The notes beneath the pieces are model-generated. The model was not told where the DNA came from. It saw only the letters and a list, made by a program, of their open reading frames with translations, and made no database searches. Both the position numbers and the translations under genes were made by a program. From positions 744,001 through 808,000 of the forward strand of contig NZ_RXLO01000002.1 in the NCBI RefSeq assembly GCF_003958645.1: a DNA stretch of 64,000 bases, in the 5' to 3' direction. The number at the start of each line of letters is the position of its first letter. Position 1 is the stretch's first letter. Origin of the DNA: Chitinophaga rhizosphaerae (GTDB lineage Bacteria; Bacteroidota; Bacteroidia; Chitinophagales; Chitinophagaceae). Shown one piece after another: positions 62,210 to 64,000 of this stretch.

Positions 62210-63319
62210 ATGCATAAACACCTCCTCATTCCCGCCGCTTTCCTCGCCCTGGCCGCCTGCCAATCCGCCACAAAAAAAGACGGAAACGCCGACAGCACCG
62301 CCGTTCCCGCTTCCACCGAATTGCCCGCCACCTGGGCCAAACGATTCAAAGGCTCGCTGGCAGGACAAAACATCACGCTCCTGCTCCAAAAAGCCGGTCA
62401 AAACGATTTCCGTGGATGGTACACCTATGATTCCCATGGCGAACCCATCGCTTTACGCCCGTTTTACGGCGAAAAAAGGACGGACGACAGCGTGATCGTC
62501 AACGAAGGCTACACGGAAACCGACGGTGTTTTCCGCGGGATGGTGAGCGCCGACGGGCATTTCAAGGGGAAATGGGTGAACGTGAAAAATACCTTCGACT
62601 TCGACCTGGCCGAAAATAACGACAGCGCCGTGATCTTCTCCGTGATCGCCTACGCCGATTCCACCCGGCTCCTGCCCGACCGGTCCAACTCCCCTCTGGC
62701 CAGGGCTTCCACGTATACCATCTGGCCCACCGGCGGCGGCGAAAGCACGGTCGCGTTTCTGCAGAAAACCCTCGCCCCCGGGATCCCGCAAGGTTCCACA
62801 CCGGCCTCCCTGCTCAAAAACGGCGCAGACTCATTCTTCACCAATTATAAAAGCAACGCAAAAGACTTCGATTCCACCAGCATGGGCCCCTCCTGGAGCT
62901 GGAGCACCGAATCCGGCTCGGTAGTAGCCTGGAACCAGTGGCCCCTGCTCGCCATCGAAGACTGGACCTACGAATTCACCGGCGGGGCCCACGGGAACGG
63001 AGGGTCGAACTTCTCCGCCTACGACCTCGCCAAACAGAAAAAACTCACCCTGGCAGACGTTTTCAAGCCCAATTACAAACCCGTCGTATCCGCCGCGCTC
63101 GGCAAATCGTACCTAAAAAAATACCAGGTGAAATCCCTCGAAGAAGCCGGGCTTTTCGTGAAAAAAATCGAGCCGAACGATAACTTCTTCCTGACTTCCC
63201 ACGGCGTAGTATTCAGTTATACCCCCTACGAGATCGCCGCCTATGCAATGGGGCAGATCACCCTGTTCGTGCCCTGGGCCGACATAAAAACGGTGGTACA
63301 GGAAGGCTACGCACGATAG
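62210..63319 (+). CDS. lipoprotein with DUF3298-like domain
   Basis: 369 residues from the ATG at 62210. The signal MHKHLLIPAAFLALAAC gives lipidated Cys17. An N-terminal part at about 35-140 (WAKRFKGSLAGQNITLLLQK, GWYTYDSHGEPIALRPFYG) is shared with the next gene. The C-terminal half at about 180-365 has the DUF4163/DUF3298 pattern, with TYEFTGGAHGNGGSNFSAYD as its hallmark and FSYTPYEIAAYAMGQITLFV near the end. Related domains occur in RsiV anti-sigma factors and peptidoglycan enzymes; here there is no membrane helix, and no such function is claimed. Confidence 0.82.
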   Translation: MHKHLLIPAAFLALAACQSATKKDGNADSTAVPASTELPATWAKRFKGSLAGQNITLLLQKAGQNDFRGWYTYDSHGEPIALRPFYGEKRTDDSVIVNEGYTETDGVFRGMVSADGHFKGKWVNVKNTFDFDLAENNDSAVIFSVIAYADSTRLLPDRSNSPLARASTYTIWPTGGGESTVAFLQKTLAPGIPQGSTPASLLKNGADSFFTNYKSNAKDFDSTSMGPSWSWSTESGSVVAWNQWPLLAIEDWTYEFTGGAHGNGGSNFSAYDLAKQKKLTLADVFKPNYKPVVSAALGKSYLKKYQVKSLEEAGLFVKKIEPNDNFFLTSHGVVFSYTPYEIAAYAMGQITLFVPWADIKTVVQEGYAR

Positions 63320-63367
63320 CCTCCGTTTCGCGGTTTTGTGGTAATTTCGTCCGTAATCTCCGGCATC

Positions 63368-64000
63368 ATGAGAATGTTGATCTGTATGCTAACGGCACTG
63401 GCGCCCCTGTGCGCATGCCAGTCCGGGCAAAAGAAGCCAGCCGCTTTGGATAGTACCGCCGCCGCCGTTGCGCCGGTCAAAGTATCCGTCGCCCATTCCT
63501 TTTACAAGCAATTCAAAGGTACATTGGCCGGCCAGCCGGTTACGATGCAGCTTGTCAAATATGCGCCTGGCGATTATGAGGCCTGGTACCTTTATGATAA
63601 AGCAGGCGAGCCCATCGGCCTCTCGCTTTCCCGCGAAACGGCAGACAGCCTCATTTTCGCGGAGTTCGCGGGGCCGAATAACGAGAACATCTTCAGCGGG
63701 ACTTTCGACGGATCGCAATTCCGCGGCATCTGGACCGGCAATGAAAAGTCGTTCGAATTCGGGCTGCAGGAAGATATGGACAGCGCCATTACGTTCGGGA
63801 CGTATGTGTTCGGGGATTCGGCGAAGTTGCGGCCGGGCGATGCTTCGTCGCCCATGGCGCAATTCAGCGCCGGGATGATTTGGCCTTCGGGCGGCGCCGA
63901 CGCTGACATCATCGCGTTTCTCCGCAAGGCGATGCAGCCGGATATGAAACCGGGGGAAATGCCTTCGCAGGTGTTAAAATCCTCGGCGCTGGGGTACCTT
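63368..64000 (+). CDS. lipoprotein, paralog of the preceding gene (cut by window edge)
   Basis: 211 residues are visible before the window ends. Signal MRMLICMLTALAPLCAC with Cys17 lipidated. The block FYKQFKGTLAGQPVTMQL, YEAWYLYDKAGEPIGLSLS and the later SSPMAQFSAGMIWPSGGADA match the same positions of the gene at 62210. It follows that gene after 48 bases, so this is a tandem duplication in one operon. The DUF3298 part would lie beyond the edge. Confidence 0.8.
   Translation, partial: MRMLICMLTALAPLCACQSGQKKPAALDSTAAAVAPVKVSVAHSFYKQFKGTLAGQPVTMQLVKYAPGDYEAWYLYDKAGEPIGLSLSRETADSLIFAEFAGPNNENIFSGTFDGSQFRGIWTGNEKSFEFGLQEDMDSAITFGTYVFGDSAKLRPGDASSPMAQFSAGMIWPSGGADADIIAFLRKAMQPDMKPGEMPSQVLKSSALGYL

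Overview
The window looks like chromosomal DNA from a Bacteroidota organism, most probably Chitinophagaceae (Chitinophaga-like). Supporting signs are the gliding genes gldE-gldD, promoters of the Bacteroidota type (TTG, about 19 bases, TAnnTTTG), a carbamoyl-phosphate synthase large chain without its C-terminal regulatory domain, a very long IspG, methionine synthase split into two genes, ribosomal protein THX, and many lipoprotein and TPR genes. Assignment is from family knowledge and sequence reading only; no search was run.

Layout. 1-6.6 kb: HU-like protein, mutY, ssb, gldE-gldD-DUF3109, lutB. 6.6-9.2 kb: an ECF sigma/anti-sigma pair in which the anti-sigma partner ends in a TonB-type domain, then an orphan HTH protein. 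9.2-15.8 kb: purH, comEC and carB on the minus strand. 15.9-20.5 kb: small secreted protein, a double-HTH regulator with a divergent operator, two small ORFs, a large MscS channel. 20.5-32 kb: TPR protein, acs, an L,D-transpeptidase, an M16 protease, a second ECF sigma operon, kbl. 32-36.8 kb: a class D beta-lactamase-like lipoprotein lacking the catalytic Ser and Lys, a BatB/BatC-like pair, yitT, an AraC regulator. 37-46.6 kb: ispG, a probable small RNA, a lipoprotein, split metH behind a probable SAM-II-type riboswitch, a two-peptide unit, comF, radA. 47-51.8 kb: a membrane metallopeptidase, then rplM-rpsI-rpsB-tsf and pyrH.

51.8-56.3 kb is the most unusual part: 4.5 kb with one credible gene. 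It carries 15 same-orientation copies of a roughly 22-bp hairpin (core GGGGAAGAATCCCC) between 52322 and 54316, spaced mainly about 97 or about 195 bp apart, with paired changes that keep the stem. Next to the array is a Y1 (IS200/RAYT-type) transposase-like gene that keeps a full reading frame but has lost both the first His of its HUH motif and the expected catalytic Tyr. Other short direct repeats flank that gene. This is my best candidate for an undescribed system: a structured repeat family beside a possibly domesticated REP-associated transposase.

56.3-64 kb: an orphan TPR histidine kinase diverging from two tandem double-glycine-leader peptides rich in Gly and Leu, then xth, a DUF4286 gene, canonical HU, THX, pdxH and two related lipoproteins, the last cut by the window edge. 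I saw no tRNA, rRNA, CRISPR array or complete insertion sequence.
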